A stretch of 64,000 nucleotides of DNA from Flavobacteriaceae bacterium (GTDB lineage Bacteria > Bacteroidota > Bacteroidia > Flavobacteriales > Flavobacteriaceae). The translations under genes and the position numbers were made by a program. Below the pieces are notes generated by a model. That model saw only the letters and a list, made by a program, of their open reading frames with translations, did not search any database and was not told where the DNA came from. Position 1 is the stretch's first letter. Every line of letters begins with the position of its first letter. The stretch is taken from positions 65,967-129,966 of the forward strand of contig NZFW01000026.1 of assembly GCA_002690805.1 (NCBI GenBank), written 5' to 3'. Shown in pieces: positions 42,170 through 54,280 of the stretch.

Positions 42170-42194
42170 GTCTCTTTTAATATTAATAAACATA

Positions 42195-42202
42195 TACATT
42201 TG
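42195..42202 (+). promoter_or_regulatory. -7 element (TACATTTG) for uvrB
   Basis: TAnnTTTG 16 nt upstream of uvrB ATG. Confidence 0.45.
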
Positions 42203-42218
42203 TTTTCAAAATTAATTA

Positions 42219-44216
42219 ATGAAGTTTAAGATTGTTTCTGAATTTTTACCAACTGGCGATCAACCTGAAGCTATAAGAGAAGTTTTGTCTGGTTTCAAAA
42301 ACAATGATAAACATATCGTACTTCAAGGAGTCACAGGGTCAGGAAAAACATTCACCGTGGCTAATGTCATAAAAAATCTTTCCAAACCAACACTAGTTTT
42401 AGCACATAATAAGACTTTGGCAGCACAATTATATTCTGAATTTAAACAGTTTTTTCCTGAAAATGCTGTAGAATATTTTGTTTCTTATTATGATTATTAT
42501 CAACCTGAAGCTTACATGCCCGTTAGCGGAACCTATATTGAAAAAGATCTTTCAATTAATGAAGAAATTGAAAAATTGAGATTAAGTACTACCTCCTCAC
42601 TTCTTTCTGGTAGAAGAGATATCATTGTAGTAGCATCCGTTTCATGTTTATATGGAATAGGAAACCCTGTTGAATTTCAAAAAAATGTGATTGATCTTGA
42701 AATAAACCAAAAAATATCAAGGACTAATCTTCTTAAAAAATTAGTTCAAAGTTTATATTCAAGAAATATTAATAATTTTGAGAGAGGAAACTTTAGAGTT
42801 CAGGGTGATATAATAGATATATATCCAGGATATACTGATACTGCATTTAAAATTCATTTTTTTGGTGATGAAATTGATGAAATTGAATCATTTGATCCTA
42901 TTAATAATAAAATTCTAAATTCTCAAGAACAAGTCACCCTCTACCCTGCAAATATGTTCGTAACATCACCTGATATAATACAAAATGCAATTCATCAAAT
43001 TCAGTTTGATCTAGTAAAACAAGTTGATTATTTTAAGGAAATTGGAAAACATTTAGAAGCCAAACGATTAAAAGAAAGAACTGAATTTGATTTGGAAATG
43101 ATTCGTGAGCTTGGTTATTGTTCAGGTATCGAAAACTATTCAAGATACTTAGACGGAAGAAATCCAGGAACTCGACCTTTTTGTTTGTTAGATTATTTTC
43201 CGAAGGACTACTTAATGGTTATTGACGAAAGTCATGTTACAATATCTCAGGTTCACGCCATGTATGGTGGAGATAGATCTCGAAAAGAAAACCTTGTTAA
43301 TTATGGGTTTCGTTTACCTGCAGCAATGGATAATAGACCATTAAAATTTGAGGAGTTTGAAAGTTTACAAAATCAGATTATGTATGTTAGTGCCACTCCT
43401 GCAGATTATGAACTTGAAAAAACTGAAGGTCATATAATAGAGCAAATTATTAGGCCTACAGGTCTTTTGGATCCAAAAATTGAAGTAAGACCTAGTTTAA
43501 ATCAAATTGATGATTTAATTGATGAAATTCAAAAGCGAATTGAAAATGATGAACGAACTCTAGTCACAACATTAACAAAAAGAATGGCTGAAGAATTAAC
43601 TACATATTTATCTAGAGTCAATATACGGTGCAGGTATATTCATAGTGATGTAGATACATTGGAAAGAGTTGAGATAATGCAAGACCTGAGACTTGGTAGA
43701 TTTGATGTTTTAGTTGGGGTTAACCTATTGAGGGAAGGCTTGGATCTACCAGAGGTTTCTTTAGTAGCAATTCTGGATGCCGATAAAGAAGGTTTTTTAA
43801 GAAGTAGCAGGTCTTTAACTCAGACTGTTGGAAGAGCTGCAAGAAATTTGAATGGAAAATCAATAATGTATGCAGATAAAATAACAAATAGTATGAATAA
43901 GACAATAAATGAAACAAATTACAGAAGAACCAAACAAAAAGAATACAATACTAAGCACAATAAAAAGCCTAAAGCTTTAAACAAGTCATTAAATAATGTA
44001 TTGGCTAAAAACTCCATCTCATCATACTCAAAAGAAATAGAAAAGCATAAAATTTCAAGTTCTAAATATAAATTAAAAAGTAAAGAAGATTTTGATAAAG
44101 AAATACGAAAAACAAGAAAGAGTATGGAAAAAGCTGCTAAAGAATTAGATTTTATCGAAGCAGCATCACTTCGTGATAAAATTAAAGTTCTTCAATTAGA
44201 AAAATCAAAATTGTAA
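42219..44216 (+). CDS. uvrB: Excinuclease ABC subunit B
   Basis: GVTGSGKTFTVANVI, YFVSYYDYYQPEAYMP, IDESHVTISQVHAMYGGDRSRK, GVNLLREGLDLPEVSLVAILDADKEGFLRS; C-terminal UVR motif. Confidence 0.98.
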   Translation: MKFKIVSEFLPTGDQPEAIREVLSGFKNNDKHIVLQGVTGSGKTFTVANVIKNLSKPTLVLAHNKTLAAQLYSEFKQFFPENAVEYFVSYYDYYQPEAYMPVSGTYIEKDLSINEEIEKLRLSTTSSLLSGRRDIIVVASVSCLYGIGNPVEFQKNVIDLEINQKISRTNLLKKLVQSLYSRNINNFERGNFRVQGDIIDIYPGYTDTAFKIHFFGDEIDEIESFDPINNKILNSQEQVTLYPANMFVTSPDIIQNAIHQIQFDLVKQVDYFKEIGKHLEAKRLKERTEFDLEMIRELGYCSGIENYSRYLDGRNPGTRPFCLLDYFPKDYLMVIDESHVTISQVHAMYGGDRSRKENLVNYGFRLPAAMDNRPLKFEEFESLQNQIMYVSATPADYELEKTEGHIIEQIIRPTGLLDPKIEVRPSLNQIDDLIDEIQKRIENDERTLVTTLTKRMAEELTTYLSRVNIRCRYIHSDVDTLERVEIMQDLRLGRFDVLVGVNLLREGLDLPEVSLVAILDADKEGFLRSSRSLTQTVGRAARNLNGKSIMYADKITNSMNKTINETNYRRTKQKEYNTKHNKKPKALNKSLNNVLAKNSISSYSKEIEKHKISSSKYKLKSKEDFDKEIRKTRKSMEKAAKELDFIEAASLRDKIKVLQLEKSKL

Positions 44217-45413
44217 CTATTCCAACAAAACCTCTTGAACTTTTATAGCGGCCTCTTCAAAGGCTGTAGCTGCAATAACATCAAGATTTGATTCTTGAAT
44301 TAATAATTTTGCTTGTTTTGCGTTAGTTCCTTGTAATCTCACTATTATGGGAACATTTATTGCATCACCCATGTTTTTGTATGCATCAATAATTCCTTGA
44401 GCTACTCTATCACACCTAACAATTCCACCAAAAATATTTACAAGAATAGCTTGAACTTTTGGATCTTTAAGAATTAGTCGAAATGCAAATTCAACTCTTT
44501 CCGCATCTGCTGTCCCACCAACATCTAAAAAGTTTGCAGGGGAGCCTCTTGATTGTTTAATTAAATCCATTGTTGCCATTGCAAGACCAGCTCCATTAAC
44601 CATGCATCCAACGTTACCATCCAAATCAACATAATTTAAACCAGCTTCGCCTGCTTCAACCTCTGTTGGGTTTTCTTCCTCTAAATCCCTTAAAACTTTA
44701 TAATCAGGATGTCTAAATAACGAATTATCATCAAGACTAACCTTTGAATCAACAGCAATAATTCTATCATCAGATGTTTTAAGAACAGGATTTATTTCAA
44801 ATAATGAAGCATCAGAACCAACATAAGCTTTATAAAGATTTGTAATAAATTTTGTCATTGATTTAAATGAATTTCCCTTTAAACCAAGATTAAAAGCAAC
44901 TTTTCTTGCTTGGAAGGGAAGAAGACCCAGGGCTGAATCAATTTCTTCATAAAAAATTAAATGAGGTGTTTCTTCAGCCACTTTTTCTATATCCATCCCC
45001 CCTTCTGTTGAATACATAACCATATTTTTTCCCGAAGATCTGTTTAAAAGAATAGAAATATAAAACTCTTTAGGTTTAGAATTTCCAGGATAATAAACAT
45101 CTTCAGTTATTAAAACTTTATTTACCTTTTTACCTTCTGGAGGGGTTTGAGGAGTTATTAATTTCATTCCTATTATAGATTCTGAAATATTTTTAACTTC
45201 ATCTAAGGACTTCGCTAACTTTACTCCTCCTCCTTTTCCACGTCCACCTGCATGTATTTGAGCTTTAACTACATACCATTTAGTTTTGGTAAGCTCTGTA
45301 AGTTTTTTTGCGGCTTTAACAGCATCTTTAGAATTTTCTGCAACAATACCATTTTGTATTGCAACTCCATAACTTTGTAAAATACTTTTCCCCTGATATT
45401 CGTGTAGATTCAT
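44217..45413 (-). CDS. sucC: ADP-forming succinate-CoA ligase subunit beta
   Basis: MNLHEYQGKSILQSYGV, KAQIHAGGRGKGGGVKLAKS, GCMVNGAGLAMATMDLIK, NFLDVGGTADAERV, IFGGIVRCDRVAQGII. Confidence 0.97.
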   Translation of the reverse strand: MNLHEYQGKSILQSYGVAIQNGIVAENSKDAVKAAKKLTELTKTKWYVVKAQIHAGGRGKGGGVKLAKSLDEVKNISESIIGMKLITPQTPPEGKKVNKVLITEDVYYPGNSKPKEFYISILLNRSSGKNMVMYSTEGGMDIEKVAEETPHLIFYEEIDSALGLLPFQARKVAFNLGLKGNSFKSMTKFITNLYKAYVGSDASLFEINPVLKTSDDRIIAVDSKVSLDDNSLFRHPDYKVLRDLEEENPTEVEAGEAGLNYVDLDGNVGCMVNGAGLAMATMDLIKQSRGSPANFLDVGGTADAERVEFAFRLILKDPKVQAILVNIFGGIVRCDRVAQGIIDAYKNMGDAINVPIIVRLQGTNAKQAKLLIQESNLDVIAATAFEEAAIKVQEVLLE

Positions 45414-45435
45414 AATTTAAATAAATAACATTAAA

Positions 45436-45443
45436 CAAAAATA
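45436..45443 (-). promoter_or_regulatory. -7 element (TATTTTTG) for sucC
   Basis: TAnnTTTG in the divergent sucC/lysA intergenic region; a TTTG lies 22 nt upstream (longer spacing than consensus). Confidence 0.4.
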
Positions 45444-45588
45444 TAAATCAATATGTTAATCATACCAAATATTTTAATTTTCTTAAAATAAATGATTTAA
45501 AATAATTTGATAACAAAGTGATATATTTAATCTTTTAAACATAATATTATGTTCATATTTTAAATTTGAGAAATTTAATACCATTCTT

Positions 45589-46794
45589 GTGAAAATTCAG
45601 AATTTAATATCAATAAATAAACAATTTGGAAGTCCAGTATATGTATACGATGCAAATAAGATTGAAAATCAATATAATAGACTCGTAACAGCATTCTCAA
45701 AAGTAAAAAGCCTTAGAATTCATTATGCTGCCAAAGCTCTATCGAACATTTCAATTTTAAAATTCATGAAAAAGCTTGGCTCCAGGCTTGATACTGTTTC
45801 AATTGAAGAAGTAAAGATTGGTTTATTAGCAGGGTTTAAACCTAACAATATAATTTTTACTCCAAATGGAGTTTCAATAGATGAAATTGAGAAAGTTTCA
45901 AAACTAGGGGTTCAAATCAATATTGATAATTTATCAATATTAGAACAATTTGGTAGAAGAAATCCTATTACTCCGGTATGCATAAGGATTAACCCTCATG
46001 TAAATGCTGGGGGTAACTCTAATATTTCTGTGGGTCATATAGATTCAAAATTTGGAATTTCAATACATCAAATACCTCTTTTATTAAGAATAATAAAAAA
46101 CACACAAATGAATGTCAATGGTATTCACATGCATACTGGAAGTGATATTCTTGATATTGAAGTTTTTTTATATGCTTCAGAAATATTATTTGAAAATGCT
46201 TTGAATTTTAAAAATCTTGAGTTTATAGATTTTGGAAGTGGATTTAAAGTTCCATATAAGTATGGAGATATTGAAACAAATATTGAAGAATTAGGAAAAA
46301 AACTAAGTGCTAGGTTTAATGAGTTTTGTAAAAAATATGGTAAAAATTTAGATTTAGCTTTTGAACCTGGAAAGTTTCTAGTTAGTGAGGCTGGATTTTT
46401 CATTACAACTGTGAATTCGGTAAAACAGACAACTTCAACTGTTTTTGCACAAATCAACAGTGGTTTTAATCACTTTATAAGACCGATGTTTTATAATTCA
46501 TATCATGAAATAAAGAATATTTCAAATCCTGAAGGAAAAAAAAGATTTTATTCTGTTGTTGGATATATTTGTGAAACTGACACTTTTGCTAACAACAGAG
46601 AAATAGAAGAAATTTCTGAAGGTGATCTTCTTGTTTTTAAAAATGCAGGAGCATATTGTTTTACTATGTCCAATAACTATAATTCACGGCTTAAACCCCC
46701 AGAAGTTTTATGGTATAATAATAAGGCATTACTTATTAGAGAAAAAGAAAAATTTGAAGATATTCTAAATAAGCAGATAGAATTAAATTTTTAA
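45589..46794 (+). CDS. lysA: Diaminopimelate decarboxylase
   Basis: FGSPVYVYDANKIENQY, HYAAKALSNISILKFM, LDTVSIEEVKIGLLAGF, HMHTGSDI, YICETDTFANNREIEEISEGDLLVFKNAGAYCFTMSNNYNSRLKPPEVL. Confidence 0.94.
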   Translation: MKIQNLISINKQFGSPVYVYDANKIENQYNRLVTAFSKVKSLRIHYAAKALSNISILKFMKKLGSRLDTVSIEEVKIGLLAGFKPNNIIFTPNGVSIDEIEKVSKLGVQINIDNLSILEQFGRRNPITPVCIRINPHVNAGGNSNISVGHIDSKFGISIHQIPLLLRIIKNTQMNVNGIHMHTGSDILDIEVFLYASEILFENALNFKNLEFIDFGSGFKVPYKYGDIETNIEELGKKLSARFNEFCKKYGKNLDLAFEPGKFLVSEAGFFITTVNSVKQTTSTVFAQINSGFNHFIRPMFYNSYHEIKNISNPEGKKRFYSVVGYICETDTFANNREIEEISEGDLLVFKNAGAYCFTMSNNYNSRLKPPEVLWYNNKALLIREKEKFEDILNKQIELNF

Positions 46795-46795
46795 T

Positions 46796-47740
46796 TTAAA
46801 TTTTTTGCTTTGAAAGAATATCCAAAACTCTATTATACTCTTTAACTATATCAGATATAATTTCTTTAGCATATTTAATTTTTTTTATTTGTGATGAAAC
46901 TTGTCCAATTTCTAATTCACCTTGTTCTAAATCACCTTCAAACATTCCTTTTTTAGCTCTACCTTTACCTAAATAATCCGAAATTTCTTGAGATGAGGCG
47001 CCGACTAAATAAAGTTTTTTTATTTCTTCATAAAATTTATTCTTCACTAATCTAACAGGTGTCAAATCTTTAAGTGTTAAAATTGTACTGCCTTCTTCAG
47101 CAGATGTAACAATGTTTTTAAAATTAATATGCGAAGAGGCTTCATGAGAAGCAACAAACCTTGAGCCAATTTGAACTCCATCAGCACCTAAACTCATAGC
47201 AGCTAACATTGAAGCTCCAGATGCAATACCTCCAGCAGCTATTAGTGGTAAACTTATAACCTCGCTAATCAGAGGAACTAAAACCATCGTGGTTGTTTCT
47301 TCTCTGCCATTATGACCACCAGCCTCAAAACCTTCTGCAATAATTGCATCAACACCAGCTTTTTCTGCTTTTATTGCGAATTTAACAGAACTAACAACAT
47401 GCACCACAATACTTCCAGAGTCTTTCAGTTTATTTGTCCAAGTTGAAGGATTTCCAGCAGATGTAATAACAATAGGGATTTTTTGATCAATTAATATTTT
47501 GATAATTTTATCCATTTGAGGATATAAGAGTGGCACATTAACTCCAAAAGGCTTAGATGTAGCTTTTTTACATTTTAAAATATGTTCTGTCAAAACATCA
47601 GGATGCATAGATCCAGCTCCAATTATACCTAGTCCTCCAGAGTTACTAACTGCTGATGCTAGTTTCCAACCACTAACCCATACCATTCCTCCTTGTATAA
47701 TAGGATATTTAATTTTAAATAAATCTATAATTTTGTTCAT
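46796..47740 (-). CDS. Nitronate monooxygenase / 2-nitropropane dioxygenase-like flavoprotein
   Basis: YPIIQGGMVWVSGWKLASAVSNSGGLGIIGAGSM, IIAEGFEAGGHNG, IAAGGIASGASMLAAMSLGADGVQIGSRF. Confidence 0.92.
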   Translation of the reverse strand: MNKIIDLFKIKYPIIQGGMVWVSGWKLASAVSNSGGLGIIGAGSMHPDVLTEHILKCKKATSKPFGVNVPLLYPQMDKIIKILIDQKIPIVITSAGNPSTWTNKLKDSGSIVVHVVSSVKFAIKAEKAGVDAIIAEGFEAGGHNGREETTTMVLVPLISEVISLPLIAAGGIASGASMLAAMSLGADGVQIGSRFVASHEASSHINFKNIVTSAEEGSTILTLKDLTPVRLVKNKFYEEIKKLYLVGASSQEISDYLGKGRAKKGMFEGDLEQGELEIGQVSSQIKKIKYAKEIISDIVKEYNRVLDILSKQKI

Positions 47741-48936
47741 TATTCTAAAATTATTCCAGATCCAACAAGCTCATTCCCAAGATACCATGCAACAAACTGA
47801 CCTGGAGTGACTGCTGATTGAGGTTCTTTAAAAAAAAGATATAGGTGGTTTTCTTTTTGAAATAATGTTGCTTTGAAAAGTGGCTGTCTGTATCTAATCC
47901 TTGCAGATACATTTAATGTTTGACCTAGTGTTAACTTTAAATCTTCTCTAATCCAATGAACTTGAGTTGATAAAACTCTCAAAGCTTCTCTATAAAGACC
48001 AGGATGAGAGTTGCCCTCTCCAACATAAATAATATTTTGTTCAATATTAGTTTTAATTATAAAAAGAGGTTCCTTTGTTCCTCCAATTCCCAATCCTTTT
48101 CTTTGACCAATTGTATAATAGTGAGCACCCTCATGAGTTCCAACTTTATTTCCGTCATTTATTTCATAATTATAAGGAGAGGATAAACTAAAATCATAAT
48201 TAGCACTCAAAGATTTTTCCATACTATTCATTTTATACATTTTTAAAGAATTTGGAATTTGAACTACGTCTCCTTGAATAGGATTTAATTTTTGTTTTAA
48301 AAAGTCTGGAAGTCTAACTTTTCCAATAAAACATAATCCTTGTGAGTCTTTTTTTTCTGCAGTAATAAGACCTTCTGATTTGGCTATTTTACGAACTTCA
48401 GATTTGTTCAAATGTCCTATTGGAAAAAGAGTCTTATTTAATTGATATTGATTCAACTGACATAAAAAATAAGATTGATCTTTATTGTTATCCTTACCCA
48501 TTAAAAGTTTGAAAACTTTTGTGTTATTAATCACTTCTTCTCTTTTTTGACAATAATGTCCAGTGGCAATGAAATCAGCTCCGAGAGATAAAGCAATTTC
48601 TAAGAATAAATCAAATTTAATTTCTCTATTACATAAAATATCAGGATTTGGGGTTCTACCATTTGAATATTCTTCAAACATATAGTCTACAATTCTTTTC
48701 TTGTATTCTCTACTTAAGTCAATTGTTTGAAAGGGAATATTTAATTTTTGAGAAACTAATACGGCATCATAGCTATCCTCTAACCATGGACATTCATTAG
48801 ATATTGTTACATCCTCATTATGCCAGTTTTTCATAAAAAGTCCGATCACTTCATATCCTTTCTTTTTTAGCAAGTGTGCGGCAACACTTGAATCTACCCC
48901 CCCTGATAATCCAACTATCACCCTTTTATTTTTCAT
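47740..48936 (-). CDS. mnmA: tRNA-specific 2-thiouridylase MnmA
   Basis: [72 protein letters not shown]. Confidence 0.97.
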   Translation of the reverse strand: MKNKRVIVGLSGGVDSSVAAHLLKKKGYEVIGLFMKNWHNEDVTISNECPWLEDSYDAVLVSQKLNIPFQTIDLSREYKKRIVDYMFEEYSNGRTPNPDILCNREIKFDLFLEIALSLGADFIATGHYCQKREEVINNTKVFKLLMGKDNNKDQSYFLCQLNQYQLNKTLFPIGHLNKSEVRKIAKSEGLITAEKKDSQGLCFIGKVRLPDFLKQKLNPIQGDVVQIPNSLKMYKMNSMEKSLSANYDFSLSSPYNYEINDGNKVGTHEGAHYYTIGQRKGLGIGGTKEPLFIIKTNIEQNIIYVGEGNSHPGLYREALRVLSTQVHWIREDLKLTLGQTLNVSARIRYRQPLFKATLFQKENHLYLFFKEPQSAVTPGQFVAWYLGNELVGSGIILE

Positions 48937-48984
48937 AAACTAAAGGTACAATTAAGCTTTAAAAGTTTGAAATTTGTATTTCAA

Positions 48985-50847
48985 CTATTTCCTTCTTTTC
49001 TGATTTAATTTCTTTTGAGCTTCAGCTGCTTCCATAGCTTTCTGAAGTCTTTGAGAAAAACCACCAGCTTTTTGTGGTTTTTTCTTGTTTTCAGCTATTT
49101 GAGCTCTGATTTTATCTTCCTTAATTATAAAGTTTTTTATAACTAGCATTAATAAAATTGTTAGTGTATTAGATATAAAATAGTATAAACTTAAACCACT
49201 AGCATAATTATTAAAAAACAACAACATCATTAAGGGCATCATATAGATAATAAATTTCATATTTGGCATTCCTTCTTGCTGAGGCATTGTCTGCTGTCCT
49301 GTGGTCATTAATGTATAAACAAATATTGCAGCTGAGGCTAAAATTGGAAAAAGACTTATGTGATCACCATAAAAGGGAATAGAAAAAGGCAGTTCAAAAA
49401 TTGAATCATAAGAAGAAAGGCCTTCAGCCCAGAGAAAACTTTTCTGACGAAGTTCAAAAGCTACGGGGAAAAATGAAAATAATGCATAGAAAATGGGAAG
49501 TTGTATTAATGCTGGAATACAACCAGACATTGGATTCACACCAGCCTTACTATATAAGCTCATAGTTTCTTGTTGCTTTTTAACAGCGTCATTCTTAAAC
49601 TTTTTTGTAAGTTCTTCAATCTCTGGTTTTAAAGTTTTCATTTTTATTTGAGAAACATAAGACTTATAAACAACTGGAGACATGACTAATCTAACGATTA
49701 TAGTCAAAACTATAATTGCAATCCCATAAGGTAAAAAAGTAGCTAACCATCCAAAAAGTGGAAGAAAGATAAATCTATTTATCCATCCAAAGATTCCCCA
49801 TCCCAGGGGAACTGAAGTTTCAAGTGAGTCTCCATAAGATTTTAAAATTTGATAATCTGTTGGGCCAAAATAAAAACTCATTTTAGATAGAATATTTCCA
49901 TTTTGTCTGCCTAAATTAAAAGCACTATAAAGTTTTTTGGTAAATCTACTATCTAATGTATCATCTATGGTTAAATCATTTGATTTAAATGAAACTTCAT
50001 CAATTATCTTCTCAGGTATCAAAATAGAACTAAAGAAATGCTGTCTGTACGATATCCATCTAATGTCTTTTTCAATATCATCGTCTTCTCCAGACAGAGA
50101 CAAATTATCTACTTTATCTTCTTCGTAAGCATATGTAAGCTGAGTATATCTACTTTCATAATCAATACTTTTTGAGTTTCGAAATAAATCTGTTTCCCAT
50201 TTAAAAATAATATTATCAGAAGACAAAATATCTTCTAAACCCTCTGATCTAATTTCAAAATCAAATTTATAACCCTCATTCGGTAGTGTATATTTAAACT
50301 CTAAAAATTGATTTTTAGAAATATTTGCCCTCAAGATTAGTGATTGACTTTTATCATTATTTTCTGTTTTGGATGAATTAAAATAAATATTTTTGGTTTC
50401 TATTAATAAGCCAAGTCTAGTTTTAATCACCGTATTAATTAAATGATTGTTTTCTGAAATAAGATTTAGTGGTTGATCAATATGATTAGAAAATTGTTTC
50501 AGATTTACAAGACTAAGATTGGCACCTTTAGAGGAGACAATAATTTTTAAATTTTTGTTTTCTAAGTTTAATTTCTCTACTTCTTTAACTTCTAACCAAG
50601 AAGAAAAAGCACCATAAGTTTCGCTTACATTGTTCTTCTGGTAAGTAGCTGAACCACTATATTTTGGTCTTTGAGAATCTTTGTCATTAGAAGTAAATTC
50701 TGTTTCTAAAGATTTATTTGTATTAGATTCAACAGATTGAATATTTTGAGTGCTTACACTTTCATTTCGAAAAAGCATCCAAGTTAAAATCATTGCTATC
50801 AATATAACGCCTATAAATTTATATGGATCAAATTTTTCTTCTTCCAT
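48985..50847 (-). CDS. yidC: Membrane protein insertase YidC
   Basis: WLATFLPYGIAIIVLTIIVRLVMSPVVYKSYVSQIKMKTLKPEIEEL, MSLYSKAGVNPMSGCIPALIQLPIFYALF. Confidence 0.96.
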   Translation of the reverse strand: MEEEKFDPYKFIGVILIAMILTWMLFRNESVSTQNIQSVESNTNKSLETEFTSNDKDSQRPKYSGSATYQKNNVSETYGAFSSWLEVKEVEKLNLENKNLKIIVSSKGANLSLVNLKQFSNHIDQPLNLISENNHLINTVIKTRLGLLIETKNIYFNSSKTENNDKSQSLILRANISKNQFLEFKYTLPNEGYKFDFEIRSEGLEDILSSDNIIFKWETDLFRNSKSIDYESRYTQLTYAYEEDKVDNLSLSGEDDDIEKDIRWISYRQHFFSSILIPEKIIDEVSFKSNDLTIDDTLDSRFTKKLYSAFNLGRQNGNILSKMSFYFGPTDYQILKSYGDSLETSVPLGWGIFGWINRFIFLPLFGWLATFLPYGIAIIVLTIIVRLVMSPVVYKSYVSQIKMKTLKPEIEELTKKFKNDAVKKQQETMSLYSKAGVNPMSGCIPALIQLPIFYALFSFFPVAFELRQKSFLWAEGLSSYDSIFELPFSIPFYGDHISLFPILASAAIFVYTLMTTGQQTMPQQEGMPNMKFIIYMMPLMMLLFFNNYASGLSLYYFISNTLTILLMLVIKNFIIKEDKIRAQIAENKKKPQKAGGFSQRLQKAMEAAEAQKKLNQKRRK

Positions 50848-50851
50848 TTTA

Positions 50852-52510
<1,659 letters not shown>

Positions 52511-52536
52511 TCAATGAGCTTGTAAATTAAATCTTA

Positions 52537-54270
52537 TTATTTATTTATTTCAATAACATCATAAATATGATGTTTTAGTAGAAAATATGCATTATTTATA
52601 TATGCATCTTGATTGACTGGCACATAATTAAACTTATAATTTAGATACTCAGTTTCCCCAATTTTTATGCTAGAAAATAAATCTCCCTGAGTTGATATTC
52701 TTAAAATCAAATCATAAATAAGGTCAAAACCTTTGAAAGCTGTCTTATTAGGTGGCATTCCAAAACGATTAATAAATTTATCTATAAAGTCAGGATAATC
52801 TGAATTTCTGGGGAAATAATCAGACATATATGTAAAATCTAAATCGCTAAATAATGAATTTGACAGATTTATATCTTCATAAGATGAACCATGATACGTA
52901 GTATATAATTTTATTTTTTTTTCATCACTAAGTTGTGAACGTATTTGTGAGCTAGCACTAGAAATCAAAGAAAATTTGTCTGTTTCTAAAATAATTTTAT
53001 TTGGGAGAGTGTCAACAATTAAAGAATCTACTAGTTCAGGTATAAGAAAATCTCCAAATTCAGGTCTGAGTTTAATTGAATTTGGAAATAAAGATAATAG
53101 GTCTTTTTCGGTTTTTCTGTTTATTGAATCTGAGACAATAATTATATTATCATTTTCATTAATTGATTTTTTTAAATAATTTTTCATTTTGTCTTGTATA
53201 AATGATTTTGGAGTTATACTCTGAAATACTCCTTTTCTCATTTTAACTGGGTTTGATGATAATGGGTTAACCTTTGGAACATTCTCAAATTTTTTAATTG
53301 AAGTAAGGTAGTTAAAGTTTTTTGGTAACATTGGTCCAACAATAACATCAATATCGTCATTATTTAGATTATTAATTTGATTTTGTATTTCATTAGTTTT
53401 ATTTTGAGTATCAAATACTTTTACATCAATTTTAATTCCAAGATCTTTTGCTTTTTCCATTGCTAAAATTGAACCTGAATAAAAATCTAAAGCAATTGAA
53501 GTGAGGGTTCTTCTTTTTAAATAGCGTTCGGTTTTGTTAAGTGAATCAAATTCAATTGATGAAGATTTAAAAGGAAGAAAATAAACAATTTTAATTTGAT
53601 TTTTTTTTAAAATTGAATCTTCAAGATTTATTTTTTCTGTTAAAAGACCATCATCTAAATTAAGCTGTTGAGATATAAGCATTGGAAGTTTTAGGACCAT
53701 TCCAGCACGAAGCCCACCTTCTATTACTGATGGGTTTAGTGAATCTATTATTGTTTTATTAATTCCGGTCTTAACTTTTATTCTATAGTAACCTTCTTTT
53801 GGTTTTATCTTGTAATAGTAAAAATCCGAATCAATTTTATTTTTTTGTTTGTCATTTTGATTTGGTAAAATAATCTCCTGATTATATCTCAACTCGTTCT
53901 TTATTGATGGATTTAATTTTTCTAATTCATCCACAGAGATTCCGTGAGTATAAGCTATTCTCCATTTTGTATCTTTTTGTTTTACCAAATAAATAATAGT
54001 ATTATCAAAATCTTTATTTTTTTCTTTGACTAGGGAGTAAACAGGAATTCTTAACTGCATTCTCTTTTTTAGACCTCTTTTTATAAGTTGTGGATTGTAA
54101 TTTTGGATTTGATCGATACTTATTTCATATATTTTTGAGAGCATATATAAGTTTTCACCCTTTTGAACTTTGTGAATGATAAATTTTTCAGGAATTATAT
54201 CATCTTGAGCAACACTAAAAAAGGTTGAAAAAATTACGATTACCAGGCTAAATTTTTGTTTGAAATTCAT
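52537..54270 (-). CDS. LysM domain protein with periplasmic-binding-protein-like C-terminal region
   Basis: Signal peptide (MNFKQKFSLVIVIFSTFFSVAQ), LysM HKVQKGENLYMLSKIYEISIDQIQNYNPQL, IDVIVGPMLPKNFNYL. Start reset from 54324. Confidence 0.87.
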   Translation of the reverse strand: MNFKQKFSLVIVIFSTFFSVAQDDIIPEKFIIHKVQKGENLYMLSKIYEISIDQIQNYNPQLIKRGLKKRMQLRIPVYSLVKEKNKDFDNTIIYLVKQKDTKWRIAYTHGISVDELEKLNPSIKNELRYNQEIILPNQNDKQKNKIDSDFYYYKIKPKEGYYRIKVKTGINKTIIDSLNPSVIEGGLRAGMVLKLPMLISQQLNLDDGLLTEKINLEDSILKKNQIKIVYFLPFKSSSIEFDSLNKTERYLKRRTLTSIALDFYSGSILAMEKAKDLGIKIDVKVFDTQNKTNEIQNQINNLNNDDIDVIVGPMLPKNFNYLTSIKKFENVPKVNPLSSNPVKMRKGVFQSITPKSFIQDKMKNYLKKSINENDNIIIVSDSINRKTEKDLLSLFPNSIKLRPEFGDFLIPELVDSLIVDTLPNKIILETDKFSLISSASSQIRSQLSDEKKIKLYTTYHGSSYEDINLSNSLFSDLDFTYMSDYFPRNSDYPDFIDKFINRFGMPPNKTAFKGFDLIYDLILRISTQGDLFSSIKIGETEYLNYKFNYVPVNQDAYINNAYFLLKHHIYDVIEINK

Positions 54271-54280
54271 AATTAAAATA

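Noticed and set aside
46125-46457. 110-aa antisense ORF inside lysA
   Set aside because: Sense strand encodes conserved lysA motifs; antisense product has no recognisable features.
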